63,136 bases of DNA from Lachnospiraceae bacterium (GCA_024682835.1 JAIKYU010000072.1:1-63136); one strand, 5' to 3'. Numbered from the stretch's first letter, positions 45,535-54,369 are shown. Notes: generated by a model from the letters alone, not told the origin. A program made the numbers and translations.

Positions 45535-45571
45535 GAAAAAACCTGGTTTTCCGGCATGCGGGAAACCGGTT
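45535..45571 (-). terminator. Attenuator-like hairpin before the binding-protein gene
   Basis: On the minus strand AACCGGTTTCCC pairs (one bulge) with GGAAAACCAGGTT, followed by six T. It stands between the permease genes and their binding-protein gene. It would reduce the binding-protein message, or protect a processed end. Confidence 0.65.
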
Positions 45572-45580
45572 CTTTCTTCA

Positions 45581-46453
45581 TTATTCCTTAACGGCGCCGA
45601 GCGTCACACCCGCGATGAAATACTTCTGCAGGAACGGATAGACACAGAGGATCGGAACCGTGGAAAACATGACGATGGCGGCCTTCAGGGATGCCGCAAG
45701 ACCGGGAGCCGAAAAGCCCTCCTGCGTCGCCACTTCCACCTGATTGATGTTGTTGATGATATTGTAGAGCAGCAGCTGCAGGGTGTAGTACTTCTCTTCG
45801 CGCATATACATCAGGGCATCGGAATAACCGTTCCACCGGCCGACCGCGTAAAACAGCGCCAGTGTAGCAAGCACCGGTTTGCTCAGCGGCAGATAGATAA
45901 TCCTGAGAATCTGGAAGAAGGTTGCACCGTCAATCTCCGCCGATTCCCGCAGGCTGTCCGGGATGCCGTAGAAGAAGCTCCTCATGATGATCATGTTGTA
46001 GACGCTCATGACACCGGGGATGATCAGAACAAGCGGATTGCTCAACAGTCCCAGCTTCTGCATGAGCAGGTAGTTAGGGATCGTGCCCGCGTTAAAGAAC
46101 ATGGTGATCGTGATAAAGATGTTGATAGCATTTCGTCCCTTCAGATTATCAAAGATCAGAGGGAACGCGCACAGCGTCGTCATCGTGAGGGATAGAACCG
46201 TGCAGACAATCGTCAAAAACACAGTCCAGAAGAACGCCCGAATGTACTTGGGGTCCTTTAAAACCGTCGCGTAGGCATCAAAATTGAAGCCCTTGGGAAG
46301 AAGATATACCTCATGGCGCACAAGATAATCCGTGCCGCTCAAGGACTTGGCAAGAAGGTTTAACATCGGGATGATGCAGATCGCCGCGATCATGAAGCAG
46401 GCAAGGATAAATATGATATCCCATACTTTATCTGTGCTGGATTTGACCTTCAT
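45581..46453 (-). CDS. Oligosaccharide ABC permease (YtcP/LplC type)
   Basis: A 290-residue permease with six predicted helices and the EAA loop (LRESAEIDGATFFQILRIIYLPLSKPVLAT). The C-terminus KYFIAGVTLGAVKE is typical of LplC/YtcP subunits. It follows its partner permease by 15 bases and precedes the binding-protein gene. Cytoplasmic ATPase not in the window. Confidence 0.92.
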   Translation of the reverse strand: MKVKSSTDKVWDIIFILACFMIAAICIIPMLNLLAKSLSGTDYLVRHEVYLLPKGFNFDAYATVLKDPKYIRAFFWTVFLTIVCTVLSLTMTTLCAFPLIFDNLKGRNAINIFITITMFFNAGTIPNYLLMQKLGLLSNPLVLIIPGVMSVYNMIIMRSFFYGIPDSLRESAEIDGATFFQILRIIYLPLSKPVLATLALFYAVGRWNGYSDALMYMREEKYYTLQLLLYNIINNINQVEVATQEGFSAPGLAASLKAAIVMFSTVPILCVYPFLQKYFIAGVTLGAVKE

Positions 46454-46468
46454 ACTGTCCTCCCCTCC

Positions 46469-47422
46469 TTACCAGATTCCGCGCTCGCCCAGTTTCCTGG
46501 AGAGCCAGTTTGCCATCAGCAGGAAGAACACGCCCACCACAGACTGGAAGAGGCCGACAGCCGTCGTCAGAGAGAACTGCAGGCCCTTGATACCGACACG
46601 GTAGACATAGGTTGCAATGACATCCGCCACCTTCATGACCAGATTGTTCTGGAAGGCAAACGGACGATCAAATCCGCCGCCCAGAATGTTGCCGAGATTC
46701 ATGATCAGCAGCACCACGATCGTCGGCCTGATGCCCGGCAGCGTGATGTGCCACATCTTACGGAAGCGCCCCGCTCCGTCCACAGCGGCCGCTTCGTAAA
46801 GCTCGGGATTGATGCCGGAGATCGCGGCCAGATAGATGATGGACCCCCAGCCGAAGTTCTGCCAGATACCAAAGGCGATATAGCTGCCGATCCAGTGCGT
46901 CGGCTCGTTGAGGAACGGAACAGAGGTGCCGCCCAGCGCCTCGATCAGCATGTTGATAAAGCCCGTCTCCGGTGTGAGCAGCTGCAGCGCCAGACTGTAG
47001 ATAATGACCCAGGAAAGGAAGTGCGGCATGTAGGTGATCGTCTGCACCACCTTTTTGTATCTCTGAAAGCAGAGCTCATTTAATATGAGCGCGAAGATGA
47101 TCGGTGCCGGGAAACCGAAAAACAGATCCAGCAGGTTCAGGGTCAGCGTGTTTCGAAGCGCATATCGGAAGTCGTTGTTGCCGAAGGCCTTGATAAAGTA
47201 TTCGAAGCCGTGGTTCTTGGCAAGCGGCAGCTTCCAGACACTCTGCACAATGCTGTATTTTTTGAAGGCAATCTGCACATAGACCATGGGCAGATATTTG
47301 AAGACAAACAGATAAATCAGCGGAAGAGCCAACATGGCATACAACTGCCAGTACCGCTTCATGTAGACGCCGAAGTTCTGCTTCTTTTTCGGCGTTTTGA
47401 CCTTGTTCTTTTCAGCGCTCAT
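46469..47422 (-). CDS. Oligosaccharide ABC permease (LplB/YteP type)
   Basis: About 317 residues with six helices and the EAA loop (LYEAAAVDGAGRFRKMWHITLPGIRPTI). The LplB-type WQLYAMLALPLIYLFVFKYLPM start is clear. I use the ATG with GGAAGGAG 8 bases upstream (MSAEKNK); an earlier in-frame start would add about 31 residues without a binding site. First gene of the importer transcript, 85 bases from its -10 box. Confidence 0.92.
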   Translation of the reverse strand: MSAEKNKVKTPKKKQNFGVYMKRYWQLYAMLALPLIYLFVFKYLPMVYVQIAFKKYSIVQSVWKLPLAKNHGFEYFIKAFGNNDFRYALRNTLTLNLLDLFFGFPAPIIFALILNELCFQRYKKVVQTITYMPHFLSWVIIYSLALQLLTPETGFINMLIEALGGTSVPFLNEPTHWIGSYIAFGIWQNFGWGSIIYLAAISGINPELYEAAAVDGAGRFRKMWHITLPGIRPTIVVLLIMNLGNILGGGFDRPFAFQNNLVMKVADVIATYVYRVGIKGLQFSLTTAVGLFQSVVGVFFLLMANWLSRKLGERGIW

Positions 47423-47476
47423 CCGCACGCTCCTTCCCAATCGCAACTTATGCCACATCTGAAAACAGTTACGTAT

Positions 47477-47535
47477 AACGATTAAAAGAACCGGTTGAAC
47501 GATTAGATTATACATAAAGGAATCTGCAAAGTCAA
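47477..47535 (-). promoter_or_regulatory. Importer promoter with direct-repeat operator
   Basis: Minus strand TTGACT (47530-47535), 17-base spacer, TATAAT (47507-47512), a strong consensus. From the start site onward lie two copies of TAATCGTT (47498-47505 and 47477-47484), 21 bases apart (two helical turns), with a perfect AACCGGTT (47489-47496) between. A repressor acting by roadblock or looping is the simplest reading; no regulator gene is adjacent. Confidence 0.65.
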
Positions 47536-47580
47536 CGAAATCCCCCCGCAGGGCAACACAGGCAAGGTATATGGCAATTT

Positions 47581-47616
47581 ATGCATACTCTCCCGATTTC
47601 GCGGAAGAGTATGCAT
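47581..47616 (-). terminator. Stem-loop behind the GH67 gene
   Basis: ATGCATACTCT (47581-47591) and AGAGTATGCAT (47606-47616) form a perfect 11-base stem 27 bases after the GH67 stop. No strong T run follows, so it may be a weak terminator or a protein site upstream of the importer promoter. Confidence 0.5.
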
Positions 47617-47643
47617 TTCGCCGGGGGAATCCGTAGTAGAAAT

Positions 47644-49590
47644 TCAGTAGATTGGTCTTCCCTGCCCGTCCGCGATACCGGACTTGCGGAAGAAATAGCT
47701 GTTGACCTGGTCGCACCATTCCCTGGCGTTTCGAAGCTGTCTGTCCAGACGTTCACGAATGCGGCCGTAGACAACCGGATCCAGCACATCCGAAAGCGTT
47801 TCAATCTGACGGATGCTCTCCTCCACGGCGGCATAGCCCTCAAAATGGGTGTCGTAGATATGCTGGATCAGTGTTTTGCCGGACTGCAGTCTGTCTGTGT
47901 AGAGAACCCTGTGGAAAAACAGCAGCAGCTCCTCAGGACAGCGCCCGGGATCCTCAAAAATTTCCTGCCAGACCTTGCCGTACTGTGCGGCATAACCGGT
48001 CCCGGCGGCAGTCCGGTCGACGCCGACCCCTTTCAAATCAGCCCGATGATAGGTTCCCCAGCGGTCATACTCATAGCCGTCGACACTCGGGCCGTAGTGC
48101 GTCTCAGGCCGCACCATCCAACCGATCCCCAGCGGGACCGTGTATTTTTCATACACCTCCCGGGAATGCATAAGAATCGGCAGCAGCACCGTCTCCGCTT
48201 CTTTCGGATAGGTGAGTCCAAGCCACTCCTTCGCAATGTATTCTGACGAAAGCGAGGGATCGAAGGACAGCCTGCCGAAGCCGTAGAGATTGGCCTGTGC
48301 CAGATCGCCGCCCGTCCAGTTGGCGTCGTTGCCCATGTTGGACACGGCAGCCATTCCGCACATGCCGGGGTTTGTCTGATGTGCTTTTCCCTTTCCGCTT
48401 ATGATTTGTGCAACGGTATCATCCTCGCCATCCGGTGCGGTCGTATGGAACGCCAGCACCTCCTTGAAAAGGGGAATCAGATAGCACACATCGATCTGCT
48501 GACCGGTGTATTCCTGCGCAATCTGCACCTCCAGCATGGTGTTGGTCTTTTTCAGACCGCCGAAGAGAGGGGACACAGGCTCCCTGATCTGGAAATCCAT
48601 CGGGCCATTTTTGATCTGCAGGATCACATTGTCCGCGTAATCCCCGTCCGTGCCGATAAAATTGTCATATCCGGCACAGGCTCTGTCTGTTTTGCGGTCT
48701 CTCCAGTCCTGCTGGCAGTTGTAGACAAAGCACCGCCAGATGATGATTCCGCCGTAAGGGCGCACCGCCTCCGCGAGCATATTGGCTCCCTGCGCCTGGG
48801 TACGTCCGTAGGTGAAGGGTCCGGGCCGCCCCTCCGAATCCGCCTTGACAAGGAAGCCGCCAAGATTCGGAATTCTGGCAAACACCTCCCGCATCTTTTC
48901 CTTCCACCAGGCCTGTACCGCCTCATCCTCCGGATCAGCGACGGGAAGGCCGCCGATATCCATGCAGGCTGCATAGTTCAGGCTCATGAACAGCCGTACA
49001 CCGTAGGAGGCGAGTGTGTCGGAAAGAGCAGTAAGATCATCGTAATATCGATCAGAAATTAACCATGTTGCGTCACCACGCACATTGACGTTGTTGATGA
49101 CGACGGCATTGATGCCCACACTGGCGACGAGACGGGCGTAATCGCGTATGCGGTCGCCGTTCAGAATTCTTCCGTTTTCAAAGAAAAAGGACCGGCCGGC
49201 GTAACCGCGCTCGATGGAGCCGTCCATGTTGTCCCAGTGATTAAGCATCCGAAGCGGATTGGCCGGAACACAGGGTCCGAAGGAGGTCACCGCCCCGTTC
49301 TGAAGCTTCTGTTCTCTGAGCAGATGAAACACGCCGTAGAGCGCACCGCGCGGATCCGAAGCGGTAAGAAGCATGCGGCTTCCATCCCAGGCATAGCTTT
49401 CCGGCGGAAGCTTGGTGTCTCTCTGAATCACGATACAGGAATCCGCAGGAAAGCTCCCGAAGGATTTCAGCTCGGAAACCGCACTCGTTAGAACGGCTGC
49501 CCCGTCCGATTCATCAAATCCCTCCGGGCGAACCGTAAATTCCGCCTGTGCATTTTCTCTGGGCAGCCAGCAAAGTTCCCAGTCACTCAT
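47644..49590 (-). CDS. aguA: GH67 alpha-glucuronidase
   Basis: About 648 residues, the normal length for family GH67, which removes 4-O-methylglucuronic acid from the non-reducing end of xylooligosaccharides. Conserved blocks: LNHWDNMDGSIERGYAGRS, the acid region FLVKADSEGRPGPFTYGRTQAQGANMLA, and the base region KNGPMDFQIREPVSPLFG (Asp and Glu). There is no signal peptide, so it acts in the cytoplasm on imported aldouronates. The ATG at 49588-49590 (MSDWELCWLP) has AAGGGAG 8 bases upstream; earlier in-frame starts would run into the protease gene and match no family sequence. It ends 221 bases before the importer's first gene on the same strand. Confidence 0.95.
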   Translation of the reverse strand: MSDWELCWLPRENAQAEFTVRPEGFDESDGAAVLTSAVSELKSFGSFPADSCIVIQRDTKLPPESYAWDGSRMLLTASDPRGALYGVFHLLREQKLQNGAVTSFGPCVPANPLRMLNHWDNMDGSIERGYAGRSFFFENGRILNGDRIRDYARLVASVGINAVVINNVNVRGDATWLISDRYYDDLTALSDTLASYGVRLFMSLNYAACMDIGGLPVADPEDEAVQAWWKEKMREVFARIPNLGGFLVKADSEGRPGPFTYGRTQAQGANMLAEAVRPYGGIIIWRCFVYNCQQDWRDRKTDRACAGYDNFIGTDGDYADNVILQIKNGPMDFQIREPVSPLFGGLKKTNTMLEVQIAQEYTGQQIDVCYLIPLFKEVLAFHTTAPDGEDDTVAQIISGKGKAHQTNPGMCGMAAVSNMGNDANWTGGDLAQANLYGFGRLSFDPSLSSEYIAKEWLGLTYPKEAETVLLPILMHSREVYEKYTVPLGIGWMVRPETHYGPSVDGYEYDRWGTYHRADLKGVGVDRTAAGTGYAAQYGKVWQEIFEDPGRCPEELLLFFHRVLYTDRLQSGKTLIQHIYDTHFEGYAAVEESIRQIETLSDVLDPVVYGRIRERLDRQLRNAREWCDQVNSYFFRKSGIADGQGRPIY

Positions 49591-49654
49591 ACCCGCATCT
49601 CCCTTCCACGCCATTACGCGCTCATTCCCCGGAAGCGCCGATCGACGTTTCCCA

Positions 49655-51502
49655 TCACTGCAGCTTCGTAAATGCCTTGACAAAGAAGTCCTTGTCTCCC
49701 TGTGCGACGAGGCCGCTTCCGTCCTCCGCAGGATAGAAGCTCAGGCCGCTCGCCTGTGCCTGTGTGAAGACGTTGCCGACATAGCCGAATTCCGAATCGG
49801 TATTGGCATCACCGGTGGAGGTCATCGCCTTTTCATAGACGGTTTTCGAAGGCTTCAACGGGCGGACAAGGACAAGAAAACGATCTCCCGCAGCCAGCGG
49901 CAGCTCCTGATTCAACGGATAGGTGTGATAGCCGCCGCAGGCGGATCGGACTGACTGAACCAGGGTCGGAGATTCCAGCAGGGTGGGATCAAATCCGCCA
50001 TCCGGGCGCATTGCGGGATTTTGATAAATTTCTATCGAATATTCGTTTTCCGTCTCCATGGCCAGGAGGGAAACGGCAGCCAGCGTTTCCGCACTTTCCG
50101 CCGTGTACAGGACACCGTACGGATTCTGGGACGCCGAATACGCATAGATCACATTATTCTGGTCGATCATCATATCCGTCACGTGGGTGAGCAGTCCCGC
50201 CACCTGATAGTTCTTGTCATAGAAGTCCGGGTCTCCGCGCAGGGAAACGTTGTAGGCCGCCACGTTATTGTTGTTGAAAATGACATCGTCGTAGGAAAGC
50301 CAGAAAAAGCCCTCTTCGCCCGCTGTCGCTCCCCAGCTGTTGCGGCAGAGCCATGCGCCCTCGTTTGTGGGCTGCGGATTGAAATTGTCCGTCTCATAGG
50401 CGTCATCCCATCCGACGACAAGAACCTCATGGTCCGCCAGATTGTTATTTTCACCGTAGGGATCTCCGTCATACAGATTGGACATGAACCAGTAGCTGTT
50501 TCCCTTGGTCTGGTCGGCGTGCACACTGCAGGTGACGGCTCCGTAGTCCAGGATCAGTTTTTTGATCGCTTCGCGGTCATAGTAGGCACCGGGGATCTGA
50601 TAGATTCCCTGCACGTGATAGGAGCCCCCGTACGGCACGGAGGGACTGCCCTGCTCCACGATTGAAAGCTTTCCGTTTTTCTGCGTAACAAAGCTGTCCG
50701 TGTCCGCGTCATCCACCGGGCCCTTCCAGGCCGTCAGCGCCGCCGTGACAAAGTTGGTGACTCCGCCGGACATGGTGTAGCACAGATTGGCCTCCGTCAC
50801 CGAGCTTGTCTCCTCCCCAACCGTCTGGATCTCACGGTAATCTCCGTCAATCGTCCCGTTGACAGAACCGCTTGAGGGATGCATCACGTAGTAAGCCAGA
50901 TGCTTTTCCGAAAGATCAAGCCGATCCGCTCCGAGTGTGGGATGTTTCACCAGAAGATTGCTCTCGATGGCGCCAAGCGCCGCATATGCCCAGCACAGAT
51001 TCGTTCCTCCCTGATTGCGGACCTGCGTGACCACATCCTCGCCGTTGCGATCATTGCCATTGTAGTCGGCGGGAATGGGATCAGACCAGCTGAGCACATC
51101 ATCCGTCCCGCCTCCGGTTACCGCAAAGGGATCCGCCTGCGAGCGGTTTTCCACAACAAACGCCTCGGTGAAGACCATCTCTTCCACCGGTTCAACCGGC
51201 ATCTTTGGGGCCTCCTCCACCGGTTCGGGCTCCGGTTCTTCCTCCTCCGGTTCCTCCTCCGGCAATTCCGCTTCCTCCTCCGGTTCCTCTTCAGGCTCCT
51301 CCTCCCATTCCTCCTCGTCCTCATCCGGCTCCGAGTGAAAGACATCGACCTCCATTCCTTTTTCATCAATAAAAAGCAGGGTTCCGTCATCCGCTGCCTT
51401 CGCCGTAAAAAAAGCAAGCAGTCCTACCACGAGTCCAGCAGTGGTAAAGCCTGCGATCGCCGCGATGATATGCTGTTTCTTCACTTTCTTCAAGCCTGCC
51501 AT
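49655..51502 (-). CDS. Cell-surface papain-family (C1) cysteine protease
   Basis: A 615-residue exported protease. An N-terminal membrane anchor (about 11-33) is followed by a very acidic Glu/Pro-rich linker (about 58-108), then a C1A papain domain. The oxyanion Gln164 and nucleophile Cys170 are in VRNQGGTNLCWAYAALGAIES, His358 in LADHEVLVVGWDD and Asn388 in CRNSWG. No propeptide of the classic papain kind is obvious. The C-terminal 190 residues form a beta-rich domain of the lectin-like type seen in bacterial C1 proteins. Target unknown. It lies between the YcxB-like gene (37 bases upstream) and GH67 (64 bases downstream), with no clear link to xylan use. Confidence 0.88.
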   Translation of the reverse strand: MAGLKKVKKQHIIAAIAGFTTAGLVVGLLAFFTAKAADDGTLLFIDEKGMEVDVFHSEPDEDEEEWEEEPEEEPEEEAELPEEEPEEEEPEPEPVEEAPKMPVEPVEEMVFTEAFVVENRSQADPFAVTGGGTDDVLSWSDPIPADYNGNDRNGEDVVTQVRNQGGTNLCWAYAALGAIESNLLVKHPTLGADRLDLSEKHLAYYVMHPSSGSVNGTIDGDYREIQTVGEETSSVTEANLCYTMSGGVTNFVTAALTAWKGPVDDADTDSFVTQKNGKLSIVEQGSPSVPYGGSYHVQGIYQIPGAYYDREAIKKLILDYGAVTCSVHADQTKGNSYWFMSNLYDGDPYGENNNLADHEVLVVGWDDAYETDNFNPQPTNEGAWLCRNSWGATAGEEGFFWLSYDDVIFNNNNVAAYNVSLRGDPDFYDKNYQVAGLLTHVTDMMIDQNNVIYAYSASQNPYGVLYTAESAETLAAVSLLAMETENEYSIEIYQNPAMRPDGGFDPTLLESPTLVQSVRSACGGYHTYPLNQELPLAAGDRFLVLVRPLKPSKTVYEKAMTSTGDANTDSEFGYVGNVFTQAQASGLSFYPAEDGSGLVAQGDKDFFVKAFTKLQ

Positions 51503-51539
51503 GTATCTTCAGTTCCTCTCTGTGTGGATCCGACTTTTT

Positions 51540-52022
51540 TCACGCCTTCCTGTGCTTTTCCATAGCTTCCCGCACATCCCTAAGCATCTGTTCTCTCTCC
51601 GCTCCCGTCACCCTGTCCGGCAGGAGGTACGCATGATTCTCGTCAGGCAGGAGTACCGTCAGGTCAAAGCGTCTTCTGACCCCCGTGAAATCCCGCCAGA
51701 GAATCAGCTGTCTATGGTTTTTCACACGGATTCCGAAGCCGCTGTCATCCATCGTGAGTGTCGTATCAACCTGAATTGCTTTCGCCTGTTTGCCCGCCTG
51801 GAGCCAGATGGCAATCGGCTGTATGACCGGAAATGCACTGGCCATCAGAAGCATCAGGGCCTGCAGCACGGGCTGAGCCCCGGAAAAGCGCACCGCAATG
51901 AGCACCAGGGCAGCAGCCGTAAAGACCACGTTGACCACTGCCGTCCACTGATGGTAAATATTACTCATATAGAACCGCCAGTACTCTCCGGTCGTGTTGC
52001 GGTACGTGTATTCGTAATGCAT
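51540..52022 (-). CDS. YcxB-like membrane protein
   Basis: A 160-residue protein with two membrane helices in the first half (about 29-47 and 50-75) and a C-terminal domain with RDFTGVRRRFDLTVLLPDENHAYLLPDRVTGAER, matching the YcxB-like family of unknown function. The ATG lies 9 bases from the -10 box and has no Shine-Dalgarno site, so the message may be nearly leaderless. The protease gene follows 37 bases later. Confidence 0.78.
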   Translation of the reverse strand: MHYEYTYRNTTGEYWRFYMSNIYHQWTAVVNVVFTAAALVLIAVRFSGAQPVLQALMLLMASAFPVIQPIAIWLQAGKQAKAIQVDTTLTMDDSGFGIRVKNHRQLILWRDFTGVRRRFDLTVLLPDENHAYLLPDRVTGAEREQMLRDVREAMEKHRKA

Positions 52023-52031
52023 AACGTTTTT

Positions 52032-52060
52032 ATTCTATCACGCTGCTCTTTTCCCCGCAA
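52032..52060 (-). promoter_or_regulatory. Promoter of the ycxB-like gene
   Basis: Minus strand TTGCGG (52055-52060), 17-base spacer, TAGAAT (52032-52037). The predicted start site falls within a few bases of the ATG. Confidence 0.55.
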
Positions 52061-52130
52061 CAAAACCGGAGCATATTTTCTGCAGAGACCGGCATCAACA
52101 TTTACCGCGGGGAGTGGCATATACTGCAGG

Positions 52131-52258
52131 GATAGGCATACCATATATCACGGGGCCTATGTCAACGTCGGCACTTGGATCCCGTATTTTGGGATCCTAT
52201 GTGCCGCTACGTTGACATCGGAGCGGGAGCGCCCCCGTGATATATGGGTATGCCTATC
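52131..52258. repeat. Near-perfect 128-base intergenic palindrome, copy 1
   Basis: The outer arms start GATAGGCATACC and end GGTATGCCTATC, then ATATATCACGGGG / CCCCGTGATATAT, ATGTCAACGT / ACGTTGACAT, GCAC / GTGC and GGATCC / GGATCC around the core CCCGTATTTTGGG (52181-52193). The whole could fold into one long hairpin. It lies between the TRAP operon terminator and the ycxB promoter; no coding is seen. Confidence 0.8.
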
Positions 52259-52277
52259 CTCGCAGCGCTATGTTCCT

Positions 52278-52367
52278 ACGTCGGCACCCGGATCCCGTAT
52301 TTTGGGATCCTATGTGCCGCTACGTTGACATCGGAGTGGGAGCGCCCCCGTGATATATGAGTATGCC
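52278..52367. repeat. Direct partial copy 2 of the palindrome
   Basis: These 90 bases repeat 52165-52254 with about four substitutions, including the core CCCGTATTTTGGG. The left outer arm is missing or diverged, so only the inner hairpin is kept. The tandem arrangement suggests duplication of a mobile or slippage-prone palindromic element. Confidence 0.8.
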
Positions 52368-52405
52368 GCTCACGGCAATGTTGATGCCGATCCGACACTC
52401 ATACG

Positions 52406-52442
52406 CAAAAAAGTGCAGCCGGAAAATTCCGGCTGCGCTTTG
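52406..52442 (-). terminator. Terminator of the TRAP operon
   Basis: Minus strand AGCGCAGCCGGAA pairs with TTCCGGCTGCACT (one mismatch) and is followed by six T. It stands 19 bases after the dctM stop. Confidence 0.85.
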
Positions 52443-52460
52443 TCATCTGAATAAAGCTTC

Positions 52461-53768
52461 TTACCTGCCGCCCGTATAGCCGAAGGCCCACGGGATGCAA
52501 AGGCTGATTTCCGGGATAAAGGTGATCAGCAGCAGGGCAATGATCATGCAGACGTAGAACGGCAGGGTTGCCTTGACCACACGCTCCATTTTGACCTTGC
52601 CGACGGCGCTTCCGATGAAGAGCACCGCGCCAACCGGAGGCGTCAGGAGGCCGATTCCGCAATTTAACACCATCATGATACCGAACTGAATCGGATCAAT
52701 CCCGATGGATGTGGCCAGCGGCAGCAGGATCGGCGTAGCGATCAGGATGATCGGCGCCATATCCATAATCATGCCCAGAACCAGCAGAATCAGATTCAGA
52801 AGCAGGGCAATCACATAGGGATTGCTGGATACCGAACGCACGGCGTTGGCTGCCAGATCCGGCACATGCAGGGTCGTCAGGCAGTATCCGAAAATGCTGG
52901 AGGTCGAAATCAGGATCAGCACGATCGCCAGTGTGTCTACACACTGTTCCAGCGATTTCCATACACCCTTCCAGTCCAGACCTTTGTAGATAAACACGCT
53001 CACCAGCAGGGAGTAGATAACCGCTATGGCCGAGGATTCCGTCGCCGTAAACCATCCGCCGACGACACCGACCACCACGATGATGACAGCTGCCAGCGCC
53101 CAGAAGGATGATCCCAGCTGTTTGATGAAGCCGATGAAGGAAAACTTCTCCCCCTTGGGATAATTGCGTTTTTTGGAGATGATATAGGAGCCGACCATCA
53201 GAGAGGTCGCCAGCAGCGCGCCCGGGAGATACCCCGCAAGGAACAGGGATCCGACCGAAATGCCGCCTGCGCTCATGGCATAGATGACCATGTTGTGACT
53301 CGGAGGAACCAGCAGTCCCTCGCAGGAGGACGTGATGGTGACCGCCGTAGAAAAATCGTCATCATAGCCCTGATCCACCATCATGGGGATCAGAATGCTG
53401 CCCAGGGAAGCCGTGTCCGCCGCAGCCGATCCGGAGATTCCGCCGAAGAAATAGGAAGCCACGATATTGACCATGGCCATTCCGCCGGTCATCCAGCCAA
53501 CCAGCGAATTGGCCAGCGCGATCAGCTTATCCGAGATGCCGCCCGTCCCCATAAGCACACCCATGGTGATAAAGAACGGTACCGCCATCAGCGAGAAAGA
53601 ACTGATGCCTTTGATCATCTGCTGGGAAACCGTGGTGAGCGGCAATCCCTGATAGAGCAGGCAGAAAATGGATGACAGTGCCACCGCATAGGCAATCGGA
53701 AAGCGCAGCAGAATCATGACAAGAAAGCTTACCAGCAACACGGCAATTGCCGCACCATTGACTGTCAT
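52461..53768 (-). CDS. dctM: TRAP transporter large permease DctM
   Basis: A 435-residue membrane protein with about 12 helices, the ion-coupled translocation subunit of a TRAP importer. The typical stretches are SFSLMAVPFFITMGVLMGTGGIS, ISGSAAADTASLGSILIPMM, PPSHNMVIYAMSAGG and a C-terminal NCGIGLLTPPVGAVLF. It overlaps dctQ by 4 bases. With uxuAB and GH67 close by, hexuronate is the likely cargo (inference); sialate or other carboxylates are alternatives. Confidence 0.95.
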   Translation of the reverse strand: MTVNGAAIAVLLVSFLVMILLRFPIAYAVALSSIFCLLYQGLPLTTVSQQMIKGISSFSLMAVPFFITMGVLMGTGGISDKLIALANSLVGWMTGGMAMVNIVASYFFGGISGSAAADTASLGSILIPMMVDQGYDDDFSTAVTITSSCEGLLVPPSHNMVIYAMSAGGISVGSLFLAGYLPGALLATSLMVGSYIISKKRNYPKGEKFSFIGFIKQLGSSFWALAAVIIVVVGVVGGWFTATESSAIAVIYSLLVSVFIYKGLDWKGVWKSLEQCVDTLAIVLILISTSSIFGYCLTTLHVPDLAANAVRSVSSNPYVIALLLNLILLVLGMIMDMAPIILIATPILLPLATSIGIDPIQFGIMMVLNCGIGLLTPPVGAVLFIGSAVGKVKMERVVKATLPFYVCMIIALLLITFIPEISLCIPWAFGYTGGR

Positions 53769-54298
53769 TTCGTCTCCTCCTTTCCTTCCTTGATGAATAT
53801 CCCTTTGATATGCCCGTACAGTGCCTCGATCTCAAACAAAAGCATGGCGACACCCGCCACGGGGATCGGGAAATATTTCCAGAATCTGGAAAGCGTCGGG
53901 ATACTGACATAGGTTCCGCGGCCGCCGATGGTCGTTGCAAACTGCCAGCCGGTGGTGATCATGATCACCGCCAGCACGAAAACCGCCACATCAGCCAGAA
54001 TATCAAGCGCCTTCAGGGCAGCCTCCGGCAGATACTTGTCAAATGCGGTCATGCGGATGTGGGATTTTTTCCGAATGGCCAGTGCCGCAGAGAGCACCGC
54101 CATATAGGACATAAAGGTCAGAACGATCTCCTCTGTCCAGGCAGGATCCGGAATGAAGGATATATATCTGCCCAGCACGCTGTAACTGGTGATCAGGATG
54201 TCCCCGATCAGGAGGATCTTGCAGATGAAAAGCACGATCCGGTAGGTGATATCATAGACCGGCCGCAGCTTATCCACCTTCTCAAAAAAGCTCACCAT
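53765..54298 (-). CDS. dctQ: TRAP transporter small permease DctQ
   Basis: A 177-residue protein with four helices, including the DctQ family centre AWTEEIVLTFMSYMAVLSAALAIRKKSHIRM. It forms a complex with DctM (4-base overlap). It follows dctP by 71 bases, a gap that holds a strong hairpin. Confidence 0.93.
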   Translation of the reverse strand: MVSFFEKVDKLRPVYDITYRIVLFICKILLIGDILITSYSVLGRYISFIPDPAWTEEIVLTFMSYMAVLSAALAIRKKSHIRMTAFDKYLPEAALKALDILADVAVFVLAVIMITTGWQFATTIGGRGTYVSIPTLSRFWKYFPIPVAGVAMLLFEIEALYGHIKGIFIKEGKEETK

Positions 54299-54325
54299 AC
54301 CTCTCTTCTCCCATTCTTTGAGAAA

Positions 54326-54356
54326 GAGCCGCCGTATCCAGCGGACACGGCGGCTC
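54326..54356 (-). terminator. Attenuating hairpin between dctP and dctQ
   Basis: GAGCCGCCGT (54326-54335) and ACGGCGGCTC (54347-54356) form a perfect 10-base stem; on the minus strand TTTCTC follows. Such hairpins behind binding-protein genes usually raise their message above that of the permeases. Confidence 0.75.
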
Positions 54357-54369
54357 CGGTAAACACTGC

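Noticed and set aside
49591..49683. Longer N-terminus for GH67 overlapping the protease gene
   Set aside because: The ATG at 49590 has a good ribosome site and matches the family start; the extension is low-complexity.
52131..52367. CRISPR array
   Set aside because: Two long palindromic copies without regular spacers or cas genes; not a CRISPR.
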